DNA of 15,775 nucleotides from Oscillospiraceae bacterium (GCA_016293865.1 JAEDDG010000042.1:1-15775), one strand, 5' to 3'; counted from the first letter of the stretch, positions 1 to 6,772 are shown. Numbers and translations: made by a program. The notes: generated by a model not told the origin, from the letters alone.

Positions 1-866
1 AGGGCATCAACCCCGACGAGTGCGTGGCTGTCGGCGCTGCCATTCAGGGCGGCGTTCTGGGCGGCGACGTGGAAGGCATCCTTCTGCTGGATGTCACGCC
101 CCTGTCTCTCGGCATTGAAACCCTGGGCGGCGTGTTCACCAAGCTGATTGACCGCAACACCACCATTCCCACCAAGAAGAGCCAGATTTTCTCCACTGCG
201 GCAGACAACCAGACTTCCGTTGAAGTCAATGTCCTGCAGGGCGAGCGCGAAATGGCGCAGTACAACAAGTCCCTGGGCCGCTTCCACCTGGACGGCATTG
301 CGCCCGCCCGCCGCGGTGTTCCGCAGATTGAAGTCACCTTTGATATTGATGCCAACGGCATTGTAAACGTCTCTGCCAAGGATCTGGGCACCGGAAAGGA
401 GCAGCACATCACCATCACCTCCTCGACCAACCTCTCCAAGGACGACATCGACAAGGCTGTCCGCGAGGCTGAGCAGTATGCTGCGGAAGACAAGAAGCGC
501 AAGGACGACATCGACACCCGCAACCAGGCGGATCAGATGGTCTACCAGAGTGAGAAAACGCTCTCTGAAATGGGCGACAAGATCGGCGCCGATGACAAGA
601 AGTCCATCGAAGACGGCATTGCCAAGGTGAAATCCGCCATCTCCAGCAACGACACCGCTGCAATGAAGTCTGCAACGGAAGAGCTGCAGAAGACCTTCTA
701 TGCGGTCAGCGAAAAGCTCTATCAGCAGGCCAATCCCCAGGGCGCTCAGGGCGCAGGCTTCAACCCCGGCGCAGGTCCTCAGTCCGGCGGTCAGAACGGC
801 GGCCAGGGCGGCGACTACTACGACGCCGATTACGAAGTTGTCGATGACGACAAGGACAAGAAATAA
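1..866 (+). CDS. dnaK: Chaperone DnaK (Hsp70), 3' part only
   Basis: This is the C-terminal part (about 287 residues) of the ATP-dependent chaperone DnaK. The reading frame is open to the left edge (frame from base 3), so the GTG at 24 is internal and not a start. The first residues, GINPDECVAVGAAIQGG, are the end of the nucleotide-binding domain. They are followed by the conserved linker ILLLDVTPLSLGIET, the beta-sandwich substrate-binding domain (to about base 430) and the helical lid. The tail is Gly/Gln-rich and ends EVVDDDKDKK, the acidic end that is usual in DnaK. DnaK binds exposed hydrophobic segments in the cytoplasm, and works with DnaJ, encoded next, and with GrpE, which is not in view. 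Upstream genes such as hrcA or grpE would lie outside the window. The identity is certain; only the start is missing. Confidence 0.98.
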   Translation, partial: GINPDECVAVGAAIQGGVLGGDVEGILLLDVTPLSLGIETLGGVFTKLIDRNTTIPTKKSQIFSTAADNQTSVEVNVLQGEREMAQYNKSLGRFHLDGIAPARRGVPQIEVTFDIDANGIVNVSAKDLGTGKEQHITITSSTNLSKDDIDKAVREAEQYAAEDKKRKDDIDTRNQADQMVYQSEKTLSEMGDKIGADDKKSIEDGIAKVKSAISSNDTAAMKSATEELQKTFYAVSEKLYQQANPQGAQGAGFNPGAGPQSGGQNGGQGGDYYDADYEVVDDDKDKK

Positions 867-920
867 TCCGCGGAGGATGACCCCGCATCTGAAATTCCTT
901 CCGGCATTCTGACGAAAACT

Positions 921-958
921 GCGAAGAATCTCCGGCCGCAGCGCCGGAGGTTCTTCGT
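921..958 (+). other. Long RNA hairpin between dnaK and dnaJ
   Basis: GAAGAATCTCCGGC (923-936) pairs with GCCGGAGGTTCTTC (943-956) over 14 bp with one G-U pair and a 6-base loop. One further C-G pair and a G-U pair extend the base. No run of T follows (GTGCGTTCAG), so it is not a standard intrinsic terminator. It could be a processing or stabilising element that sets different dnaK and dnaJ mRNA levels. That role is inference. Confidence 0.6.
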
Positions 959-996
959 GCGTTCAGAGAAGCCTTGAAAGGGGACGCGATAAAAGT

Positions 997-2133
997 ATGG
1001 CAGAGGAAAAACGAGACTATTATGAGGTTCTCGGCATCGATAAAAGCGCTGCAGAGGCCGATATTAAAAAAGCATACCGCAAGCTGGCCAAGGAATACCA
1101 CCCTGACCTGCACCCCGGCGACAAAACAGCCGAGGCCAAGTTCAAGGAACTGAACGAGGCCTATGAAGTCCTGTCTGACGCTGACAAGCGCGCGCGGTAC
1201 GACCAGTACGGTCACGCCGGCGTCGACCCGAACTTCGGCGCAGGAGCCGGCGGCGCAGGCTTCGGCGGTATGGATTTTGATCTGGGCGATATTTTCAACT
1301 CTTTCTTCGGCGGCGGCTTCAGTTCAGGCAGCCAGCGGCGCAACGGTCCCCGCAGAGGTGAGAACATCCGCGCAAGCGTCATGGTCACCTTTGAGGAAGC
1401 AGCCTTCGGCTGTGAAAAGACGATCAATATCGGCCGCATTGAAAAGTGTGACGATTGCGGCGGCTCCGGCTGTGCAAAAGGGACGACCGCCGAGGTCTGC
1501 TCCAACTGCAGCGGCACAGGCACCGTCCGTACCCAGCAGCGTACGCCTTTCGGCATTATGCAGAGCACAGCAGAGTGTCCGAAATGCGGCGGCAAGGGGC
1601 GCATCATTCACCAGCCCTGCCCCACCTGCCACGGTGCAGGCGCGGTACGCCGCCAAAAACGCATCAATGTGAATATTCCCGCCGGCATTGACGACAGCCA
1701 GACCATTTCCCTGCGCGGCCAGGGCCACGCAGGTGCCAACGGCGGCGCCAACGGTGATCTTCTGATCACCATATCCGTACGTCCGCACGCCTATTTCAGC
1801 CGTGAGGACACGTCTGTGCTGTATGAAATGCCCATTACTGTCACACAGGCAATTCTGGGCGATGAGGTGGAAGTTCCCACGCTGGACGGCAAGGTCAAAT
1901 ATACCATTCCGGAAGGCACGCAGTCCGGCACCGTTTTCCGCCTGCGCGGCAAAGGCATCCCCTACCTGCGCGGCAGCGGACGGGGCGATCAGTACGTGAC
2001 CGTCACAGTGGAGATTCCCAAGAAGCTCACCAACGAACAGAAAGAGCTTCTGCGCAAGTTTGACGAATCCCTGTACGGCGGCGGAAGCGCGGACGGCGGA
2101 AAGAAAGAAAAGAAGAAAAAACGGCTGTTTTAA
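997..2133 (+). CDS. dnaJ: Chaperone DnaJ (Hsp40)
   Basis: This is the full-length (378 aa) type I Hsp40 co-chaperone, which delivers substrates to DnaK and stimulates its ATPase. The J domain covers about residues 5-70 with the HPD motif at 35-37. A Gly/Phe-rich linker follows (about 75-113). The zinc-binding domain has four CxxCxGxG-type repeats, with cysteines at 151/154, 168/171, 194/197 and 208/211. The C-terminal substrate-binding and dimerisation domains follow, and the protein ends in a very basic KKEKKKKRLF tail. The ATG is preceded by AAAGGGG about 12 bases upstream. The gene lies 130 bp after dnaK, which is the standard order, and 28 bp before the next gene. No key residue is missing. 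Confidence 0.98.
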   Translation: MAEEKRDYYEVLGIDKSAAEADIKKAYRKLAKEYHPDLHPGDKTAEAKFKELNEAYEVLSDADKRARYDQYGHAGVDPNFGAGAGGAGFGGMDFDLGDIFNSFFGGGFSSGSQRRNGPRRGENIRASVMVTFEEAAFGCEKTINIGRIEKCDDCGGSGCAKGTTAEVCSNCSGTGTVRTQQRTPFGIMQSTAECPKCGGKGRIIHQPCPTCHGAGAVRRQKRINVNIPAGIDDSQTISLRGQGHAGANGGANGDLLITISVRPHAYFSREDTSVLYEMPITVTQAILGDEVEVPTLDGKVKYTIPEGTQSGTVFRLRGKGIPYLRGSGRGDQYVTVTVEIPKKLTNEQKELLRKFDESLYGGGSADGGKKEKKKKRLF

Positions 2134-2161
2134 CAGCTTTACGTACAACAGGTGATTTGAA

Positions 2162-2641
2162 TTGGCAAAACAGACTCCAAAAACCAATGTCATCCGTCAT
2201 CTTGAAGCGGCCGGCATTCCCTTTTCCTTCCGGGAATTCGACGTTTCCGCCGGCATTCCCTCCGGCGTTGAAATGGCCGCCATTCTTGGCCAGGACCCGG
2301 ACTATGTATTCAAAACTCTGGTCACCCAGGGCGCGGGCGGCGGGCATTACGTTTTTGTGATTCCCGTGGCCGCATCGCTGAATTTAAAGAAAGCGGCAAA
2401 AGCTGCCGGCGAAAAATCAATTGAAATGATCCGTCAGGCCCAGCTTCTTCCGCTGACCGGCTATGTCCACGGCGGCTGCAGCCCGATCGGCATGAAGAAG
2501 GCTTTTCCCACTTTTTTTGCCGAAGAAATCATTTTGATTGATACCATTATGGTGTCCGGCGGCCGGCCGGGCCTTCAGATCCAGCTTTCACCGGAAGATC
2601 TTCTGGCCGCTACCGGCGGCATCGTGGCTGATCTGACCTGA
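2162..2641 (+). CDS. ybaK: Cys-tRNA(Pro)/aminoacyl-tRNA deacylase, YbaK family
   Basis: A 159-residue protein of the YbaK/ProX editing family. YbaK hydrolyses Cys-tRNA(Pro), mischarged by prolyl-tRNA synthetase, and so protects proteome fidelity in the cytoplasm. It fits the family in length (usually 155-165 aa), in the conserved lysine of DYVFKTL (K51), and in the GGCSPIGMKK stretch at 104-113. The start is TTG at 2162, chosen because AGGTGA lies 6 bases upstream and the product then begins AKQTPKTNVIRHLE, the normal family N-terminus. It follows dnaJ by 28 bp with no terminator, so it is probably co-transcribed with the chaperone genes. The exact tRNA substrate cannot be read from sequence alone; other YbaK-like proteins clear different mischarged tRNAs. 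Confidence 0.9.
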   Translation: MAKQTPKTNVIRHLEAAGIPFSFREFDVSAGIPSGVEMAAILGQDPDYVFKTLVTQGAGGGHYVFVIPVAASLNLKKAAKAAGEKSIEMIRQAQLLPLTGYVHGGCSPIGMKKAFPTFFAEEIILIDTIMVSGGRPGLQIQLSPEDLLAATGGIVADLT

Positions 2642-2673
2642 GGCACCAACAGAACCTGTGGAGGGCAGCGCCG

Positions 2674-3492
2674 ATGTTTCTCGCTGATTATCATGTACAT
2701 ACCTCATTTTCTTCCGACGCTGAGGACACCATGGAGGCACACATCCGCGGCGCGCTGGACCGGGGTATAACTGAGCTTTGCTTTACAGACCATACGGATG
2801 ACTGCTGTATCGGAGAGGTGCTCACCTGCACCCATCATCCCTATACCCGGTGGATGGAGACGGCACGGCAGACATTCCTCAGTCTTCAGGAAAAATACGC
2901 CGGCCGCATTACGCTGCGCTTCGGCCATGAGCTGGGCGCGGCGAATCACAACCCGGCGCTGGGTGAAAAAATCGCCTCTGACCCGCTGGTGGATTTCACC
3001 ATCGGCTCTGTCCATCATGTCTGGGGCTGGGACGATATTTATTTCATTCACTTCGACTCGGAGCATATGGTTCGCCGGCTGATGGAGCCGTATCTGAAAG
3101 AATGCCTGGAAACGGCGCGGTGCGCCTGCTGCAGCGTAATCGGTCACATCGGCTACATGCGCAAATATCTGCACGCCCAGGGCTATACCCTGGACCTCAG
3201 TGAATATACAGATCAACTGACTGAAATCTTCCGCACCGCTGTGGAAAACGGCGTCGGAATTGAAGTCAACACATCCGGCCTGCGCTGCGGGCTTGCCGGC
3301 CTGTCCCCCACGCCGGATATCATCAGGCTCTACCGGGATTGCGGCGGCGAAATCATCACCGTCGGCAGCGATTCCCACAGAGCCGGAGACACCGGCTCCG
3401 GCATTGCGGAGACATACGACGTTCTGCGGACGCTGGGCTTCCGGTACATCAGCACCTTTGAAAAGCGCAAACCGAAGTTTATCAAACTATAA
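2674..3492 (+). CDS. PHP-domain phosphatase, histidinol-phosphatase (HisK/HisJ) type
   Basis: A 272-residue protein of the PHP metallo-phosphoesterase family, closest in style to histidinol-phosphate phosphatase of Firmicutes, which makes histidinol in histidine synthesis. Metal-ligand motifs appear in order: HVH (7-9), FTDHTD (D39, H40), GHE (E86), GSVHH (H114, H115), IGH (H158) and GSDSH (D233, H235). The GSVHHVWGW stretch is typical of this subgroup. ATG 2674 has a GGAGGG site about 8 bases upstream. The gap to ybaK is 32 bp and to rpiB 27 bp. No other his gene is in the window, so the phosphatase role is inferred from family; another phosphomonoester substrate is possible. Confidence 0.82.
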   Translation: MFLADYHVHTSFSSDAEDTMEAHIRGALDRGITELCFTDHTDDCCIGEVLTCTHHPYTRWMETARQTFLSLQEKYAGRITLRFGHELGAANHNPALGEKIASDPLVDFTIGSVHHVWGWDDIYFIHFDSEHMVRRLMEPYLKECLETARCACCSVIGHIGYMRKYLHAQGYTLDLSEYTDQLTEIFRTAVENGVGIEVNTSGLRCGLAGLSPTPDIIRLYRDCGGEIITVGSDSHRAGDTGSGIAETYDVLRTLGFRYISTFEKRKPKFIKL

Positions 3493-3519
3493 TACTTGAG
3501 TTTTGGAGGATTGAGCAAA

Positions 3520-3972
3520 ATGAAAATTGCACTTGGCTGTGATCACGGCGGATATGATCTGATGCAGATTGTGAAAAAGCATCTGGACGAGCTCGGCATC
3601 GAGTATCAGGATTTCGGCACGTATTCCAAGGACAGCTGCCACTATCCCGTCTTTGGCCGGGCTGCGGCTGAAGCGGTGGCCAGCGGCGCATGCGACAAAG
3701 GCATTGTGATCTGCACCACCGGCATCGGCATCTCCATCACTGCCAACAAGGTTCACGGAATCCGTGCGGCCCTGTGCTGCAATGAGCTGACGGCAGAATT
3801 CTGCCGCCGCCACAACGATGCCAATGTCCTCGCCATGGGCGCAAAGATTGTGGAGCCCGAGCTCGCCGTTAAAATGGTGGATATTTTCCTTAATACCGCC
3901 TTTGAGGGCGGCCGCCATGCCACCCGTGTTGGCATGATGATGGAAATTGAGCAGGAAAACGAGAAAAAATAA
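3520..3972 (+). CDS. rpiB: Ribose-5-phosphate isomerase B (RpiB/LacAB family)
   Basis: A 150-residue sugar-phosphate isomerase that interconverts ribulose-5-phosphate and ribose-5-phosphate in the non-oxidative pentose phosphate pathway. Key features are the D8-H9 pair in GCDHGG, the catalytic cysteine C65 in ICTTGIGISI, ANKVHGIRAALC, and H98/N99 in RRHNDANVLAMG, plus the C-terminal FEGGRH motif. A longer in-frame opening exists from TTG 3496, but the GGAGGA site at 3505-3510 lies inside it and is 9 bases before ATG 3520, so I use ATG 3520, which also gives the normal family N-terminus. LacAB-family enzymes can act on allose- or galactose-6-phosphate, but the lack of sugar-uptake neighbours favours RpiB. 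Confidence 0.92.
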   Translation: MKIALGCDHGGYDLMQIVKKHLDELGIEYQDFGTYSKDSCHYPVFGRAAAEAVASGACDKGIVICTTGIGISITANKVHGIRAALCCNELTAEFCRRHNDANVLAMGAKIVEPELAVKMVDIFLNTAFEGGRHATRVGMMMEIEQENEKK

Positions 3973-3996
3973 CCGTTCCGGAAAGGCAGGTTTGCA

Positions 3997-4299
3997 ATGT
4001 CGTCTGGCCGCAAAAGAATTTATCGGAGCACAACGCCGCTTCGTATTGCAATGACGGTGCTGGCGGTTCTGCTGGCGCTGGCGGTTTTGCTCTTCACCAC
4101 AGTCTTTTTCAGTTTCCGGAAATACATCGTCTACACAGCCGACGGCCTGCATCTGGAGGTTCCGTGGCTGGAGGAGACGCTTCCGGAAGACGCAGATGCA
4201 GACGCTGATTCCGAACCAGGCGGCGCCCAGTCTGACGATGATCCGGAAACCGGCGGCAATGCGGACACGACGGATGGCGGCGCGCCATCCGGAGAATGA
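3997..4299 (+). CDS. Small single-pass membrane protein with acidic tail
   Basis: A 100-residue protein of unknown function. It has a basic N-terminus (SSGRKRIYRS), one transmembrane helix at about 24-46 (rich in Leu, Ala, Val), then RKYIVYTADGLHLEVPWLEE. The last 40 residues are low-complexity and very rich in Asp, Glu, Gly and Ser. Basic residues before the helix predict the acidic tail outside the cell. ATG 3997 has AAAGGCAGG 6-7 bases upstream. It is the last gene of the run, 24 bp after rpiB and just before a terminator. The YIVYTADGLHLEVPW segment reminds me of the region just after the membrane anchor in clostridial DUF4015-type putative glycoside hydrolases, but no enzyme domain follows. 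It may be a remnant or a free-standing anchor. Confidence 0.7.
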   Translation: MSSGRKRIYRSTTPLRIAMTVLAVLLALAVLLFTTVFFSFRKYIVYTADGLHLEVPWLEETLPEDADADADSEPGGAQSDDDPETGGNADTTDGGAPSGE

Positions 4300-4321
4300 T
4301 CAAAATACCGACATTTCAGTT

Positions 4322-4363
4322 CTGCGGCGCATGGATCATGCGCCGCAGCGCTTTTTCATTTTG
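4322..4363 (+). terminator. Intrinsic terminator of the dnaK-dnaJ-rpiB run
   Basis: CTGCGGCGCATG (4322-4333), loop GAT, and CATGCGCCGCAG (4337-4348) form a perfect 12-bp stem. It is followed by CGCTTTTTCATTTTG, a T-rich tract on the + strand. It sits 22 bp after the stop of the small membrane protein and ends the plus-strand unit. Confidence 0.9.
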
Positions 4364-4398
4364 TCTGCCGGCGCCGCGCCCGGCCCATTGCAGCACAT

Positions 4399-4432
4399 AG
4401 CGCCCGCCGCAGAATTCTTCTGCGCGGGCGCT
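4399..4432 (-). terminator. Hairpin downstream of the cation ATPase gene, possible terminator
   Basis: AGCGCCCG pairs with CGGGCGCT and CGCAGAA with TTCTGCG, giving a 15-bp stem with a single bulged C (4407) and a TTC loop. It lies 31 bp beyond the stop of the minus-strand ATPase, where a terminator is expected. No T-run follows on either strand, so it may be Rho-dependent or only an mRNA 3'-end stabiliser. Confidence 0.45.
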
Positions 4433-4463
4433 TCAGGCATGACGTCAATCCTTCCGGACAGTT

Positions 4464-6347
4464 TTACAGCTTTTTGACAAAAAGGGCGCGGATTGCATTC
4501 AGAACCGCCAGGACCATCACGCCGACGTCAGCGAAAACCGCAGCCCACATATTCGCAAGACCGACTGCCGCCAGTACAAGGCAGCCGACCTTGATGCCGA
4601 TGGCAAAGATGCTGTTTTCATAGACAATGCGGATGCACTTGCGCGCAATCCGGATCGCCTTGACAATCTTCATGGGATCGTCATCCATCAGCACCACATC
4701 CGCCGCCTCAATGGCCGCGTCAGACCCCATCGCCCCCATGGCAATGCCGATATCCGCACGTGAAAGGACAGGCGCATCGTTGATTCCGTCGCCAACAAAC
4801 GCCAGCTTCCCCCCGGATTTCTTCTCATTCAGCAGCGTCTCAACCTTGTCCACTTTATCTGCCGGGAGCAGCTCGCTGTACACCTCGTCAATCCCCAGCG
4901 TCTCCGCCACCTGTCCGGCAACAGAGCCGGCATCGCCGGTCAGCATGACTGTCTTCTCAACGCCGCAATCCTTCAGGGCGGCAACCGCCTGCCGGGAATG
5001 CGGCTTGATGACATCTGAAATCACAATGTGGCCGGCATATTCGCCGCTGACAGCAATATGGATGATGGTTCCCGCCTGGTGACAGTCCACATACGGGATG
5101 TGCAGCCGCTGCATCAGTTTTGCATTTCCGGCCGCGACCTCAATGCCGTCAACCAGGGCTATCACGCCGTTGCCGCTGATTTCCTGTACATCGCGCACGC
5201 GCGTGCGGTCAATCTCCCTGCCGTAGGCACGCTGGAGGCTTCTGCTGATGGGATGCGAGGATGCGCTTTCCGCCAGCGCCGCATACTCCACCAGCTTTTC
5301 CTCCTCCATGCTGTTGTGGTGAATCCCGCTGACCTCAAAAACACCCTGGGTCAGGGTGCCGGTTTTATCAAACACAACACATCTGGTCTGCGCCAGCGTC
5401 TCCAGATAATTGGAGCCCTTGATGAGAATGCCCTCGCGGCTGGCGCCGCCGATCCCGGCAAAGAAGCTCAGCGGAATGCTGATGACAAGAGCACAGGGGC
5501 AGCTGACCACCAGGAATGTCAGCGCACGGTAAATCCAGACGCTCCACTGCGCGGGAAGCCCCAGCGCCAGCATCCGCACCAGCGGCGGCAGAACGGCCAG
5601 TGCCAGCGCACCGCAGCAGACCACGGGCGTATAAACCCGTGCAAACCGCGATATAAAATTCTCCGACCGCGATTTGCGCGAACTTGCGTTTTCCACCAGG
5701 TCCAGAATCCGGGACACCGTAGACTCGCCGAAAGCCTTGACTGTCCTGATTTTCAGAACACCCGTCAGGTTGATGCAGCCGCTGATCATCTCATCTCCAG
5801 CCTTGACATCACGCGGCAGGCTCTCGCCGGTCAGGGCGCTTGTGTCCAGGCTGGAATTTCCCTCAACAATCACGCCGTCAATCGGCACTTTTTCGCCGGG
5901 CTGAACCACGATGATGCTGCCGATCTCCACCTCTTCCGGGTCCACTCTTTCCAGCTTTCCTCCGCGCTGGACATTGGCATAATCAGGCCGGATGTCCATC
6001 AGCGCGCTGATGCTCCGCCGGCTTTTGCCCACGGCGTAGCTCTGAAAAAGCTCGCCGATCTGATAAAAAAGCATTACGGCCACTGCTTCAACATAATCGC
6101 CGCTGTCGGTCAGCGCCACAGCGATGGCGCCCACTGTGGCCAGCGCCATCAGGAAGTTTTCATCAAAGACCTGACGGCGGACTATGCCGCGCGCAGCCTT
6201 GCGCAGTATGTCATACCCGATTGTCAAATACGGTACAAGGTAAAGCGCAAACCGCAGCCATCCCTGTGCCGGTACAAATTCCAGTCCAACGATCAGCACA
6301 GCCGCGACGGCAATTCGCCCCAGCATAATTTTCTGTTTTCTGTTCAC
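4464..6347 (-). CDS. cadA: Zn/Cd/Pb-exporting P-type ATPase (PIB-2 type)
   Basis: A 627-residue membrane pump that exports divalent metal at the cost of ATP. Motifs, numbered from the chosen start, are TGES at 173-176 (actuator), SCPCALV with CPC at 283-285 in the membrane, the phosphorylated D327 in DKTGT, SSHP (H365, P366) and GDGINDAP at 519-526. A Lys (586) in GIKVGC and an Asp (607) in VFADVG near the end match the residues that mark Zn/Cd/Pb pumps of the ZntA/CadA group. The N-terminal HMA domain is absent; it is encoded separately just upstream. I chose GTG 6347 because GGAGAGGAGAGG lies 5 bases before it and the product then starts with the basic NRKQK segment before the first helix. 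An in-frame GTG at 6383 and ATG at 6371 are alternatives. Metal choice is inferred from motifs. Confidence 0.93.
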   Translation of the reverse strand: MNRKQKIMLGRIAVAAVLIVGLEFVPAQGWLRFALYLVPYLTIGYDILRKAARGIVRRQVFDENFLMALATVGAIAVALTDSGDYVEAVAVMLFYQIGELFQSYAVGKSRRSISALMDIRPDYANVQRGGKLERVDPEEVEIGSIIVVQPGEKVPIDGVIVEGNSSLDTSALTGESLPRDVKAGDEMISGCINLTGVLKIRTVKAFGESTVSRILDLVENASSRKSRSENFISRFARVYTPVVCCGALALAVLPPLVRMLALGLPAQWSVWIYRALTFLVVSCPCALVISIPLSFFAGIGGASREGILIKGSNYLETLAQTRCVVFDKTGTLTQGVFEVSGIHHNSMEEEKLVEYAALAESASSHPISRSLQRAYGREIDRTRVRDVQEISGNGVIALVDGIEVAAGNAKLMQRLHIPYVDCHQAGTIIHIAVSGEYAGHIVISDVIKPHSRQAVAALKDCGVEKTVMLTGDAGSVAGQVAETLGIDEVYSELLPADKVDKVETLLNEKKSGGKLAFVGDGINDAPVLSRADIGIAMGAMGSDAAIEAADVVLMDDDPMKIVKAIRIARKCIRIVYENSIFAIGIKVGCLVLAAVGLANMWAAVFADVGVMVLAVLNAIRALFVKKL

Positions 6348-6393
6348 CGCGTCCTCTCCTCTCCGGGGCATCCCGCTGCGCACAGGCGCCCCT

Positions 6394-6413
6394 TCTCCCC
6401 GGAACCGGAGAGA
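6394..6413 (-). other. Short hairpin between the HMA gene and the ATPase gene
   Basis: On the minus strand TCTCTCCG, loop GTTC, CGGGGAGA form an 8-bp stem with one G-U pair, directly after the HMA stop codon. No T-run follows, so read-through into the ATPase gene is expected. It may tune the ratio of the two products; that is inference. Confidence 0.4.
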
Positions 6414-6632
6414 TCAAAAATAGATTCTGCAGTCGTCGTCAATTCTTCTGCAGCTTTTCGCAACTGACTGCATAACGCTTTCCGCCTGCTGTCCGTCCTC
6501 AAATTCGACAATGATTTTCTGCGTCATAAAATTCACAACAGCATCCTTCACGCCGGAGGTACGCTTTGCCGCGTCTTCCATCTTGTTTGCGCAGGCTGCA
6601 CAATCCACTTCGATTTTGTATGTTTTCTTCAT
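6414..6632 (-). CDS. Free-standing heavy-metal-associated (HMA) domain protein
   Basis: A 72-residue cytoplasmic metal-binding protein with the HMA ferredoxin-like fold. The metal site is DCAACANKM (C13, C16). The rest follows the family pattern: a helix, VKDAVVNFMTQKIIVEF as the paired strands, then a second helix and the end DDDCRIYF. It is the first gene of the minus-strand unit, and its stop is 66 bp before the ATPase start. It most likely hands metal to, or regulates, the ATPase, taking the place of the missing N-terminal domain. The reading frame is the same as that of the ATPase and only the TGA at 6414-6416 separates the two open frames. ATG 6632 has AAGGGGACGGG just upstream. A copper chaperone (CopZ) role is less likely, since the site and neighbours differ. 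Confidence 0.88.
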   Translation of the reverse strand: MKKTYKIEVDCAACANKMEDAAKRTSGVKDAVVNFMTQKIIVEFEDGQQAESVMQSVAKSCRRIDDDCRIYF

Positions 6633-6656
6633 ATCCCGTCCCCTTCTTTCTATTTA

Positions 6657-6682
6657 AACGATTAAGCAATCATTTAATTGTT
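6657..6682. promoter_or_regulatory. Candidate ArsR-family operator (inverted repeat)
   Basis: Arms AACGATTAA and TTAATTGTT are inverted with 8 of 9 positions matching, around the 8-base spacer GCAATCAT. The site lies between the predicted minus-strand transcription start (about 6682) and the HMA gene start. Binding here would block transcription of the efflux genes. AT-rich imperfect palindromes overlapping the start site are usual for ArsR/SmtB repressors. Assignment to this ArsR is inferred from position. Confidence 0.6.
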
Positions 6683-6688
6683 GATACT

Positions 6689-6717
6689 AATATATGCGAT
6701 TTCGGCCGATCTGTCAA
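6689..6717 (-). promoter_or_regulatory. Promoter of the HMA-ATPase unit
   Basis: On the minus strand a -35 box TTGACA (6717-6712, exact consensus), a 17-bp spacer and a -10 box TATATT (6694-6689, 5 of 6) are spaced ideally for the housekeeping sigma factor. Transcription would start near 6682, at the edge of the inverted repeat. Such a strong promoter implies that expression is limited by a repressor. Confidence 0.85.
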
Positions 6718-6737
6718 TAGGCAGCCGCAAAATATTT

Positions 6738-6772
6738 CGCCGGTTTTCATCCGGCGGCGGGAAAAGCCGCCG
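6738..6772. other. Two overlapping, mutually exclusive GC hairpins
   Basis: CGCCGG (6738-6743) pairs with CCGGCG (6751-6756), while CGGCGGC (6752-6758) pairs with GCCGCCG (6766-6772). The arms overlap, so only one can form. They lie in the spacer between the divergent efflux and arsR promoters, so they may be outside both main transcripts. No coding region is seen in this spacer of about 250 bp. Confidence 0.35.

Noticed and set aside
24..26. GTG as start of the first gene
   Set aside because: The frame is open upstream and encodes DnaK sequence (GINPDEC) before this GTG, so it is an internal Val codon of a truncated dnaK.
1324..2193. 289-codon minus-strand frame opposite dnaJ
   Set aside because: It covers the dnaJ coding region, whose motifs are complete; the predicted product is a low-information Ala/Gly-rich shadow.
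4196..4477. 93-codon + strand frame across the terminator after the small membrane protein
   Set aside because: It runs through the terminator hairpin, overlaps the convergent ATPase end and shows no family signature; I checked it as a possible frameshifted continuation of the small membrane protein and saw none.
5028..6467. Long + strand open frame (479 codons) opposite the P-type ATPase
   Set aside because: It is antisense to an unambiguous ATPase with all motifs. The frame is open because of GC-rich codon bias; its protein has no recognisable domain and no ribosome site.
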